From NCBI RefSeq assembly GCF_015291625.1, contig NZ_CP030047.1, positions 8,984,501-9,048,500 of the forward strand: a stretch of 64,000 bases of DNA, read 5' to 3'. The DNA comes from Bradyrhizobium sp. CCBAU 53421 (GTDB taxonomy: Bacteria > Pseudomonadota > Alphaproteobacteria > Rhizobiales > Xanthobacteraceae). How positions within the stretch are numbered: position 1 is the first letter of the stretch; each line of letters begins with the position of its first letter. The notes under the pieces were generated by a model, which was not told the origin of the DNA, made no database searches, and saw only the letters and a program-made list of their open reading frames with translations. Below, in pieces: positions 9,490 through 20,365 of this stretch. Both the position numbers and the translations under genes were made by a program.

Positions 9490-10015
9490 ACGCCAGCTGC
9501 TGATCGTCGAGGACGACGCAGGCTTCGCCCGTACGCTGAAGCGCTCGTTCGAGCGCCGCGGCTACGATGTCGCCGTATCGGCCTCGCTCGACGAGGTCCG
9601 CGAGCTGCTCGAGCAGCAATCGCCCGGCTATGCCGTCGTCGACCTGAAGCTCGCCGGCGGCGCGTCGGGCCTTGCCTGCGTCGAGGCGCTGCATGCGCAT
9701 GATCCGGACATGCTGATCGTGGTGCTGACCGGGTTCGCCAGCATCGCGACCGCGGTGGAGGCGATCAAGCTCGGCGCCTGCCATTATCTGGCCAAGCCAT
9801 CGAACACCGACGACATCGAGGCCGCTTTCCTCAAAGCGCAAGGCAATGCCGCCATCGAGGTCGGTGCGCGGCCGACCTCGATCAAGACGCTGGAATGGGA
9901 GCGCATCCACCAGACCTTGATCGAGACCGACTTCAATATCTCCGAAGCCGCCCGCCGCCTCGGCATGCACCGCCGGACATTGGCGCGGAAGCTGGAGAAG
10001 CAGCGGGTGAAGTAG
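9479..10015 (+). CDS. RegA/PrrA/ActR-type response regulator
   Basis: 178 residues, starting at TTG and overlapping the kinase gene by 11 bp. The receiver domain has the acidic pair ED (11-12), phospho-acceptor Asp55 in VVDLKL, and Lys106 in YLAKP. A short linker leads to a Fis-type helix-turn-helix at about 152-173 (NISEAARRLGMHRRTLARKL), the hallmark of RegA. RegA proteins control respiration, carbon and nitrogen fixation genes by redox state. As last gene of the cyo cluster it is a strong candidate to control this operon. A genome of this type probably has another RegSR-like pair, so this may be a paralogue. Confidence 0.9.
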   Translation: MTDERQLLIVEDDAGFARTLKRSFERRGYDVAVSASLDEVRELLEQQSPGYAVVDLKLAGGASGLACVEALHAHDPDMLIVVLTGFASIATAVEAIKLGACHYLAKPSNTDDIEAAFLKAQGNAAIEVGARPTSIKTLEWERIHQTLIETDFNISEAARRLGMHRRTLARKLEKQRVK

Positions 10016-10099
10016 TTTCGACTGGCCACTCTTGCAGCCTGGATGCAGCGAAGCGTAATCCGGGCTCGGCCAATCCGCGGATCGAGCGGCCTCCGACGG

Positions 10100-10315
10100 C
10101 TACCGGTGCGCCAGGAAGACCCCCAGCAAGAAGGCGATGGTGAGTGATTGGAGCGGCGCCGCCTTGGTCGCCTCACTCAAATGATGCAGCCACCGATCCT
10201 GTCGTGGCAAGGGTTCGAATACGGCGTGCTCAGCCATTTGACGGATCGCTTCCGAGGCCAGCTCTATACGTTGTTCAGGGCTGGCGGTGGAAGCCATGGA
10301 GTTTTCGTTAGCCAT
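10100..10315 (-). CDS. small protein with C-terminal membrane segment, unknown function
   Basis: 71 residues: a polar amphipathic N-terminal part (about 12-45) and a hydrophobic end (LQSLTIAFLLGVFLAH, about 55-70) that would anchor the C-terminus in the inner membrane. Layout resembles tail-anchored DUF883/ElaB-like proteins, though I cannot assign a family. A second ATG at 10297 is possible. The codon pattern looks genuinely coding on this strand. It lies downstream of the next gene and may be cotranscribed with it. Confidence 0.55.
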   Translation of the reverse strand: MANENSMASTASPEQRIELASEAIRQMAEHAVFEPLPRQDRWLHHLSEATKAAPLQSLTIAFLLGVFLAHR

Positions 10316-10384
10316 CAGACGAACGAGCCTTCTCTATCGACACCAACGCGGACTGTTCCTCGACTCCTTCACCGTGTGGTGCGC

Positions 10385-10948
10385 TCAGTCATTCCCGAAG
10401 AAGTTCACAAGCGGACGACGCGGGGCGTCGTCGTCTTCGGACGCCATGATCGGCACTTCGCGGCGTTCTGCCTGCTCCAGGAGCACCGGAGCTTCACGGC
10501 GTTGATCGCCTTGCTCGATCCGCCGCTGCTGACGTCTCGCCTGCTCGGACGCAATACGCTTCGCTTTGCGTTCAGCATACCGCTTGCGTCGCTCCCGTTC
10601 TTCCGGGGCAGGCTTCCTCGCCTCCACTGCATCCGCTTGCTTCTCGACGGGCCCTTGGACATCCTTGATTGGCTCTGGCCGCACCTGCGACGGCGGAGGC
10701 TGCGCCGCGGCTTCTGAAGCCGCGGGCTCCGGTTGGGTCGCAGGTTGCGGTGCCGGCGCGGCTTCTGCCGAGGATGGCAGGACAACGCGTGCTGGTTCCG
10801 CGGCTGCCGGCGAAGAGACCCGCGTCTGGGCGCCGGCGGAATCCTTGAGCGCCGAGTTTGCCATGAACAGTCCTCCACCGAACCCGGCACCGAGAATGAT
10901 GAAGGTTGTTCCGACCCCCGCGAAGAAAATGACTGCCTTTGATGCCAT
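10385..10948 (-). CDS. membrane-anchored Ala/Pro/Glu-rich protein, unknown function
   Basis: 187 residues with one N-terminal membrane helix (about 5-30, rich in Gly), then a long low-complexity linker rich in Ala, Pro and Glu (40-105), then a strongly charged helical stretch rich in Arg and Glu (110-165). A good ribosome site (GGAGGAGAG) precedes the ATG. Such anchor-plus-disordered proteins are common in the bradyrhizobial envelope, but I recognise no family. The linker could span the periplasm. Confidence 0.65.
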   Translation of the reverse strand: MASKAVIFFAGVGTTFIILGAGFGGGLFMANSALKDSAGAQTRVSSPAAAEPARVVLPSSAEAAPAPQPATQPEPAASEAAAQPPPSQVRPEPIKDVQGPVEKQADAVEARKPAPEERERRKRYAERKAKRIASEQARRQQRRIEQGDQRREAPVLLEQAERREVPIMASEDDDAPRRPLVNFFGND

Positions 10949-11094
10949 GGTCCACTCTCCTCCAATGGCGAGCGAACGCGCGAAAGTTACCGGCGTTCCG
11001 TTTAAGGATAACTCGGCAGTGAGTGCCGTTCGTCCGATCGGCGAGCGGTGCGGATAGCCTGGAACTTCAGCCTGCCCGAGCGAGGGGTTTTGGT

Positions 11095-12345
11095 CTATCG
11101 GGGGATTTCAGTTCGCGGGGAGTTGGTCCCCTGCCACACCCTGAGCGCGCGGCGCGGCAGCAAGAGCGGCGTCGTCAGCAGCAGCAGTCCGCTCAGTGCC
11201 ACCGCAGCGCGGACGCCGACAATGCCCGCCAGCACGCCCCAGAGCGCCGTCAGCACGGCAATGGTTGCGCTGCTGGTGATCGTCCAGGCCGAGAGCACGC
11301 GCGCGGTCCGCTCCATCTCGATCTGGGCGAGACGATAGGCCGCGAACACCGGATTGAAGATGCCGGCACAGGTGACCAGGCCGAACTGAAGCGCAAACAC
11401 GACGGCGATGCCCGTGGCGCCGTGCGGCATGAGGGCGAGGCCGAGCGACCAGCACGCACGGAGCGTACCGGCCGCAAGCAGCACATTGTGCTGTCCGCAG
11501 CGCGCGGCAAGCGAAGGCGCGAGCCGCGCGCCGATCAGGCCGCCAATGCACGGCGCCCCGAATGCGAGCCCGTACTGCCAAGGCGCGAAGCCGAGATCGC
11601 GCAGCATCAGCACCGCGAGCAACGGCGCCGTCGCCATGATCAAGCCGTTGACCAGCACGGTGTTGACGAACAGCAGGCGAAGCACGGGATGTGCGAGGAT
11701 GCTGCGCCATCCCTCGGTCAGCTCGGCGGCGCGAAATGCCTTCGCGTGGCGCCGGGCGGGCGCAGGCTCACCGCCGCCGATCCGGCGGATCGCCAGTGCC
11801 GACAGCAGGAAGCTGATCGCATTGGCGATCACGGTCGTGACCGGACCGAACATCCCGATCGCGACACCGCCGAGCGCAGGTCCGATCGCGGCCGCGGTCC
11901 ACATCGTTCCCTCGAGCCGCCCGTTCGCGGTCACCAGATCGTCCGGCTTGACCAGCGTTTTGAGGCAAGCACCGCTCGCCGAACGAAACGCGATGTCGGC
12001 GGCAGCCATGATGATCGACACGATCAGGAGCTGGCCAAGGCTCAGCCAGCCGAGCGCGAAGGTGATGGGGATGCTGATCGTGGCGGCGAAGCGGATCAGA
12101 TCCATCGCGATCATCACCGGCCGCTTGCGGCGGAATTCGATCCAGGGGCCGAGCGGCAGCGCGACCGCAGCCCCGGCCAGCAGGCCCACGGCCGCAAGCG
12201 CCGAGACCGCCTCCGGCCGTGCATGCAGCACCAGGATCGCCAGCAGCGGCAAGGCGTCGAACGCGATCCAGGTGCCGAACGTCGAGACCGCGAATGCGGT
12301 CCACAGCCAGTCGTAATCGCGTCCCAGCGACCGTCCTGCAAGCAT
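11095..12345 (-). CDS. MFS exporter (MFS_3 / EntS-like)
   Basis: 416-residue inner-membrane protein with about 12 hydrophobic helices and the typical opening of the MFS_3/DHA3 branch (FAVSTFGTWIAFDALPLLA). The loop between helices 2 and 3 reads PLGPWIEFRRKRPVM, the motif-A position. This branch exports siderophores, macrolides or other drugs, and the real substrate is unknown. It stands alone: the neighbour upstream is carD, separated by a terminator. Confidence 0.75.
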   Translation of the reverse strand: MLAGRSLGRDYDWLWTAFAVSTFGTWIAFDALPLLAILVLHARPEAVSALAAVGLLAGAAVALPLGPWIEFRRKRPVMIAMDLIRFAATISIPITFALGWLSLGQLLIVSIIMAAADIAFRSASGACLKTLVKPDDLVTANGRLEGTMWTAAAIGPALGGVAIGMFGPVTTVIANAISFLLSALAIRRIGGGEPAPARRHAKAFRAAELTEGWRSILAHPVLRLLFVNTVLVNGLIMATAPLLAVLMLRDLGFAPWQYGLAFGAPCIGGLIGARLAPSLAARCGQHNVLLAAGTLRACWSLGLALMPHGATGIAVVFALQFGLVTCAGIFNPVFAAYRLAQIEMERTARVLSAWTITSSATIAVLTALWGVLAGIVGVRAAVALSGLLLLTTPLLLPRRALRVWQGTNSPRTEIPR

Positions 12346-12478
12346 GCCGCGCCCCCTGCTGGTTCCGCGATCCCGCCGCCAGCGTGGCGCAAGAGGTCAT
12401 GAGTCGCGGCGATCCGCCAAGCGGCGATTGCGGCAGGGGCGATATGCAAGGTCGCGCGGCGACACTTCGCCCCAAACA

Positions 12479-12506
12479 AAAAGCCCGGTCTTGCGACCGG
12501 GCTTTT
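12479..12506. terminator. strong hairpin terminator after carD
   Basis: Stem AAAAGCCCGGTC/GACCGGGCTTTT with a four-base loop. T-runs are present on both strands, so it can act in either direction. It lies 23 bp past the carD stop and is the best intrinsic terminator of this region. Confidence 0.85.
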
Positions 12507-12528
12507 GTTTTCAATCCGTCGAACCCTT

Positions 12529-13542
12529 TCAGGCGGCTTCGTCCTCGACGGCGGTATCGTCGCCATCGCTATCGGCATCCTCACCGTCGGCATCGCCCTC
12601 GCCTTCACCCTCGGCTTCCGCCTTGGCGCCGCGGCGGGGGCTCTTGGCGAGCTGGCCTTCGATCTCCTTGATCGCCTCGGTCTCGGTCGAGTGCTGCACG
12701 ACGGCGATCTCGCGCGACAGGCGGTCGAGCGCCGCTTCATAGAGCTGGCGTTCGGAGTAGGACTGCTCGGGCTGCGATTCCGAACGATAGAGGTCGCGGA
12801 CCACCTCGGCGATCGCGACGATGTCACCCGAGTTGATCTTCGCTTCGTATTCCTGGGCGCGGCGCGACCACATGGTGCGCTTGACGCGGGCACGGCCCTT
12901 CAGCGTCTCCAGCGCCTTCTTGACCAGCGCCGGCTCCGACAGCTTGCGCATGCCGACATTGGCGACCTTCGCCGTCGGGACGCGCAGCGTCATCTTGTCC
13001 TTCATGAAATTGATCACGAACAGCTCGAGCTTGGCGCCCGCGATCTCCTGCTCCTCGATCGCCAGGATCTGGCCGACGCCGTGAGCGGGATAGACCACGA
13101 ATTCGTTGGCCTTGAAGCCCTGGCGCTGGGTCACGACCTTCTTCGGCTCCTCGACGCGCGGCGCGGCTGCAGGCTTGGCGGCAACCTTCGGAGCAGCGGC
13201 GGGGACGGCAGCCTTCGGGGCAGCCGGCTTCGGCGCAGCAGCAGTCTTGGGGGCGACCTTCGCAGCAGCGGGCTTCGCAGCTGCCGCTTTCGCGGCAGTC
13301 TTGGCAGTCTTTTCTGGCATCACGCTTCTTTTGTTCTTTGAGGACTTTGCAGCCGCCGCCTTCTTGGCTCCCTTCACGGGTGCCTTGGCACGGCCCTTGG
13401 TTGCGCTGCGAGCAACGACAGCGGCTTTCTTCGTCGTCTTTGAAGCACTCTTTTTACGCGTTTTCTGTGACACAGCCTGCGCGCGGATACTGCCACGCCC
13501 CTGTTCGAGTTTGCGGGAACCTCGAAGCCACAAGGTACGCAT
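12529..13542 (-). CDS. carD: CarD-family transcription regulator with long basic N-terminal tail
   Basis: 337 residues in three parts: a Lys/Ala/Pro-rich histone-H1-like tail (1-135), the CarD domain (about 140-300, opening FKANEFVVYPAHGVGQI, which is the RNA-polymerase-beta-binding Tudor-like part), and an acidic Glu/Asp tail (310-337). CarD binds RNA polymerase and stabilises open promoters. The start is debatable: ATG 13542 fits a promoter-like sequence upstream, while ATG 13320 or GTG 13473 would shorten the tail. The tail's own Lys-rich composition shows it is coding, so I kept the long form. Confidence 0.9.
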   Translation of the reverse strand: MRTLWLRGSRKLEQGRGSIRAQAVSQKTRKKSASKTTKKAAVVARSATKGRAKAPVKGAKKAAAAKSSKNKRSVMPEKTAKTAAKAAAAKPAAAKVAPKTAAAPKPAAPKAAVPAAAPKVAAKPAAAPRVEEPKKVVTQRQGFKANEFVVYPAHGVGQILAIEEQEIAGAKLELFVINFMKDKMTLRVPTAKVANVGMRKLSEPALVKKALETLKGRARVKRTMWSRRAQEYEAKINSGDIVAIAEVVRDLYRSESQPEQSYSERQLYEAALDRLSREIAVVQHSTETEAIKEIEGQLAKSPRRGAKAEAEGEGEGDADGEDADSDGDDTAVEDEAA

Positions 13543-13572
13543 GGCAAGGGGTTCTTGGCCTGTAATGTGTCA

Positions 13573-13600
13573 GATATAGCACATTTTCCGCAAAAATCAA
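13573..13600 (-). promoter_or_regulatory. putative housekeeping promoter of carD
   Basis: On the minus strand, TTGATT (13600-13595) and TATATC (13578-13573) are separated by 16 bp. Transcription would begin about 22 nt before the ATG at 13542. The fit to a sigma-70 promoter is moderate and unproven. Confidence 0.4.
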
Positions 13601-13740
13601 TGGTTTACGCCCGATTCCGGGCATAACAGGGCATCCTCAGGTCATATGTCCGTCATTAGGGTTAAATCGGCGGCCGAACGGAGGGCCGCGACGGGCCTGA
13701 GCCCGCCCTTATCGGGGTAGTCCCAGCTGATCCGGACGAA

Positions 13741-14079
13741 TCAGTCGCCGCTGCCCGGATTCGGAGAAAAATATTTCTCGAACTTGCCTTCCTTGCCTTC
13801 CCACTCCTTGGCGTCCTCGGGCGAGTCCTTCTTCTGGGTGATGTTCGGCCAGCTCTTGGCGTAGTCGCGGTTGACCTCGAGCCACTTCTCCAGCCCCGGC
13901 TCGGTGTCCGGCTTGATGGCGTCCGCCGGACATTCCGGCTCGCACACGCCGCAATCGATGCATTCGTCAGGATGGATGACCAGCATATTCTCGCCCTCGT
14001 AGAAGCAATCGACGGGGCAGACCTCGACGCAGTCGGTATATTTGCACTTGATGCAGGCTTCAGTGACGACGTAGGTCAT
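13741..14079 (-). CDS. fdxA: seven-iron ferredoxin FdxA
   Basis: 112 residues with the N-terminal pattern [29 protein letters not shown] (given here in parts: [16 protein letters not shown]), then [12 protein letters not shown]. This is the 3Fe-4S/4Fe-4S arrangement of FdxA. The lengthy acidic C-terminus (residues 60-112) is usual for the alphaproteobacterial family. I set the start at ATG 14079, where the family begins; an upstream ATG would add 21 unrelated residues. It is a small soluble electron carrier. Confidence 0.95.
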   Translation of the reverse strand: MTYVVTEACIKCKYTDCVEVCPVDCFYEGENMLVIHPDECIDCGVCEPECPADAIKPDTEPGLEKWLEVNRDYAKSWPNITQKKDSPEDAKEWEGKEGKFEKYFSPNPGSGD

Positions 14080-14163
14080 CCAAAACTCCGAAACGATCCA
14101 GTTTTTCTGGGGTTGGGTAGCGCAGGAATACCTGGCCCGCAAGGAATTGCTGGCCCTAAATAG

Positions 14164-14433
14164 CTATTCCTTGCCTCCTTGCAAATCCTCGTACAGCACG
14201 CGCGCCGAGGCAGCATCGCCGCGCCGCTCGGCAAAGCCGATCACCTTCAGCACGCGGACGCTGCTGTCGAGCGCGACGGTGACGACGTCGCCCGCCTTCA
14301 CCGCATGGCCCGGCGATTTCTCGCGCGTGCCGTTGATGCGGACATGACCTGATGCGACGAGTTCGGCCGCACTGGTGCGGGCCTTCACCACCCGCGCGTG
14401 CCACAGCCATTTGTCGAGGCGCTGTCTGTCCAA
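14164..14433 (-). CDS. S4-domain RNA-binding protein (Hsp15-like)
   Basis: 89 residues. The S4 fold runs from RLDKWLWHARVVKART to VRINGTREKSPGHAVKAGDVV, as in Hsp15, which binds stalled 50S subunits carrying nascent chains. It is shorter than E. coli Hsp15 (133) and lacks most of its C-terminal extension. It lies between the Suv3-like helicase and fdxA. With CarD this makes a neighbourhood of RNA and transcription proteins. Separation from the helicase start of transcription is by a palindromic repeat at 14448-14496. Confidence 0.88.
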   Translation of the reverse strand: MDRQRLDKWLWHARVVKARTSAAELVASGHVRINGTREKSPGHAVKAGDVVTVALDSSVRVLKVIGFAERRGDAASARVLYEDLQGGKE

Positions 14434-14447
14434 AGGACTTCTATGTT

Positions 14448-14496
14448 TGACGCGTTTTCTTCACGCGAACCGGTGCCCACTTCGCTCGAAAACGCT
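14448..14496. repeat. dispersed palindromic repeat, CGCGTTTTCT family (copy 1)
   Basis: A short element with pairing TTTTC/GAAAA and inner ACGCGAACCGGT. It is nearly identical to 46078-46126, where it lies inside a coding frame. Here it is between the helicase stop (14505) and the S4 gene start (14433). Confidence 0.7.
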
Positions 14497-14504
14497 ATGT
14501 CCGA

Positions 14505-18020
<3,516 letters not shown>

Positions 18021-18061
18021 ATTTTGCAGGTGTTTCTTTTATTGAAGGCAAGATCCCTGAC

Positions 18062-18199
18062 CCGTCATCCTGAGGAGCGCGTCAGCGCGTCTCGAAGGAT
18101 GCACGGCCGAGATATTTCCACGCGCGACGATCTGCCAGTTGGGACAGCAGGGCCGTCGCCCTTCGAGACGGCCGCTCCGCGGCCTCCTCAGGGTGACGG
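18062..18199. repeat. long inverted repeat, TCATCCTGAGGAG family
   Basis: Arms CCGTCATCCTGAGGAG (18062-18077) and CTCCTCAGGGTGACGG (18184-18199) differ by one base and enclose about 106 bp with internal CTCGAAGG/CCTTCGAG pairing. This is a well-known style of dispersed repeat in bradyrhizobial genomes. It lies just upstream of the helicase start. Between here and 18548 I see no gene. Confidence 0.7.
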
Positions 18200-18547
18200 T
18201 GAAAGACTGACGCCTCGGGGTTCACTCCTTCACGCATCCTTTCGCAAAATCTGTCTCACAATGCGACGCTTTCCGCGCCACCCTTAAGCTTCGGAACGAG
18301 TCTAGAACGAATCGCGGCCGAATCGCTGACTCCATTCCAGACCCGAAACGTTCACCGCAACATCTCGGCGAGTCTTGATGCGGCGGCACTAGATCAAGTT
18401 TGAGAGGGCTCCACAAGCATAGGATATGCGGACTGAATTCCTTAAATTCCAGGGGCCGACGAGTCGAATCAGAAGCGGGCAAGAGTCAAATGGATTCTGG
18501 TGACGTTTGTTGCATTCCCGAGCGTCCCGCGCAGCGCCTCCGAAGTA

Positions 18548-18684
18548 CCCTCTCCCCCTGTGGGAGAGGGTGGATTCGATGCGGTAGCATCGAAGCCGGG
18601 TGAGGGGTCTGTCTCCGCGGATAGAGACCCCTCATCCGGCGTGGACTGCGTCCACGCCACCTTCTCCCACAAGGGGAGAAGGTG
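18548..18684. repeat. CT-rich inverted repeat with nested hairpins
   Basis: Outer arms CCCTCTCCCCCTGTGGGAG-type (18548-18573) pair with the CCACCTTCTCCCACAAGG-type arm (18657-18684). Nested pairs include GATTCGATGC/GCATCGAA, GGGTCTGTCTC/GAGACCC and GTGGAC/GTCCAC. It ends 6 bp past the stop of the DUF3108 gene and probably terminates it. Confidence 0.65.
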
Positions 18685-18690
18685 GAGAGG

Positions 18691-19542
18691 CTACTGCGTC
18701 TTCGCCACGCGCGGCGGCGCGGCTGTGGTGACGAAGGACGTCGCTTCCAGCATGGCCTGGCCGAGCGGGGTCGGGATCGTCATGCGGAACGGCACCAGCA
18801 GGCGGGTGCCCGCGATCGGCACGAACGCGATCTCGATGTTGCGCTGGGCGGCGAGGTATTTGATGACGGGTCGATCCGGGATGTAGCCGGAGATCGGCAC
18901 GAAATAGAGCGCGCAGACCAGCGCCGGGCCGTGATAGCCGCGCTCGGCCTTGACGATCTCGACCCGCTTGAAGTCGAGCTTGAGGTCGTAACGCATGCGG
19001 CCGTCGAACACGCCGGCGCCGGTGCGGCAGACATCCGGGCTCATCAATTCGGCATTGCCGGGCGCGCGCAGGAACGAGCCGGTCATCGGATCGAACACGT
19101 TCTTCTTCTGCGCATCGGTCACCGGCAGGCGGTCGGCATCGACCGGCGGCTCCGGCTCGATCGCGGATTCCTTGATGCCGCCATTGGCCAGCACCATCCG
19201 GATCGTCTCCGACTTCTTCGAGGTGGTGGTGGTTGCGGTATAGGCGGAGGCGACCAGCGAGCCGTTGACGACACGGCCCTGCGATGCGCCCGAGCCGGTG
19301 CCGCCGGAGAACGCCTTCAACAGGCCTGCGGTGCCGCCCTGGGCCGCGGCCGAGAAGGTGTCGTCGCCGATTTCGATGGTCCAGGAGCCCTTGCCGACCG
19401 GGATACCGGCGAGCGTCGCCTCATACTGGGCGTCGAGCCGACCCTGGGCGCTGGCGCGCTCGGCGCAGAACAGCAGCAATGCGCCCGCGCACAGGCCGAG
19501 GAGCCGGCCGAGCGGGGGCAAAATGGCAATGGCGGTGGTCAC
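18691..19542 (-). CDS. DUF3108 exported protein
   Basis: 283 residues with a GTG start, an N-terminal signal (hydrophobic 9-30, cleavage near ERASAQG) and a beta-rich body. ARLDAQYEATLAGIPVGKG-like opening and the IPTPLGQAMLEATSFV end are typical of DUF3108 proteins, which are envelope proteins of unknown role with a likely beta-barrel or lipocalin-like fold. An AGGTAGG ribosome site precedes the start. It is monocistronic and divergent from rpmB; the 333 bp between them hold both promoters and no other gene that I can see. Confidence 0.8.
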   Translation of the reverse strand: MTTAIAILPPLGRLLGLCAGALLLFCAERASAQGRLDAQYEATLAGIPVGKGSWTIEIGDDTFSAAAQGGTAGLLKAFSGGTGSGASQGRVVNGSLVASAYTATTTTSKKSETIRMVLANGGIKESAIEPEPPVDADRLPVTDAQKKNVFDPMTGSFLRAPGNAELMSPDVCRTGAGVFDGRMRYDLKLDFKRVEIVKAERGYHGPALVCALYFVPISGYIPDRPVIKYLAAQRNIEIAFVPIAGTRLLVPFRMTIPTPLGQAMLEATSFVTTAAPPRVAKTQ

Positions 19543-19875
19543 TTAACCTACCTGACGGTCCTGCTATCGGCGCTCTGTTCGTCGTCCATTTTGGTCCTTC
19601 AATTCGGCCGGACAACACGCGCATCTCTTATGGAACCAAGACTTGCAGCCGAATACGCCCTTTATATGGTTGCCATATCCGCGGTTAAGTGGCTGGAACG
19701 GCTTATGAACCGCCATTTCCCGGGACGTCCATGCGGCGATATAATCTTGACGCTCTCCTATTCTGCCCCTATACACCCGCGGTTCCTGGAAAATGGACGC
19801 GAATTCAAAACCCCCGCGCGGGCCGTGCGAATGCACGCCTGAGACGAGGCGGGGATGCAATAAGGATTTTGTAAG

Positions 19876-20184
19876 ATGTCCCGGCGCTGCGAACTGACGG
19901 CCAAGGGCCCCCAGACGGGCCACAAGGTGAGCCACTCGAACATCAAGACCAAGCGGCGCTTCCTGCCGAACCTGGCCAACGTGACCTTTATCTCGGATGC
20001 GCTCGGCCGCAACGTGCGCCTGCGCGTCTCGACCAATGCGCTGAAGAGCGTCGACCACAATGGCGGCCTCGACGCCTACCTGCTCAAGGCCAAGGCCGAC
20101 GTGCTCTCGCCCCGCGCTCTCGAACTGAAGCGCGCGATCGAGAAGAAGGTCGGCAAGCCGGCGCCGGTGAAGAAGGCGAGCTGA
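19876..20184 (+). CDS. rpmB: 50S ribosomal protein L28
   Basis: 102 residues. The start [20 protein letters not shown] and the block [10 protein letters not shown] are the L28 signature; the C-terminal extension to 102 residues is usual in alphaproteobacteria. It lacks the zinc cysteines beyond Cys5. A perfect terminator follows at 20222-20249. The gene marks the left core boundary of the accessory island that begins after the terminator. Confidence 0.97.
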   Translation: MSRRCELTAKGPQTGHKVSHSNIKTKRRFLPNLANVTFISDALGRNVRLRVSTNALKSVDHNGGLDAYLLKAKADVLSPRALELKRAIEKKVGKPAPVKKAS

Positions 20185-20221
20185 GCGAGACGCGCGAGCG
20201 GAATTCGCGTTGAGAGTTTTG

Positions 20222-20249
20222 AACGGCCGGGTCGGATGACCCGGCCGTT
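20222..20249 (+). terminator. rpmB intrinsic terminator
   Basis: Stem AACGGCCGGGTC/GACCCGGCCGTT with loop GGAT, followed by a T-rich run (TTTTTGTTTT). It is textbook rho-independent and ends the L28 transcript 38 bp past the stop. Confidence 0.9.
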
Positions 20250-20365
20250 TTTGTTTTGCGACAATTCGACCATCGGAGAAGTAAGCGAACCCTATGCCGC
20301 TGACAAACCACCCGCTATGATCGCAGGAACGAGAACACTCAACTGCGATAGAGAAGGGGCGACTG

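Noticed and set aside
18222..18482. An 86-residue frame between the helicase and the DUF3108 gene
   Set aside because: No ribosome site, unusual composition, lies in repeat-flanked intergenic DNA.
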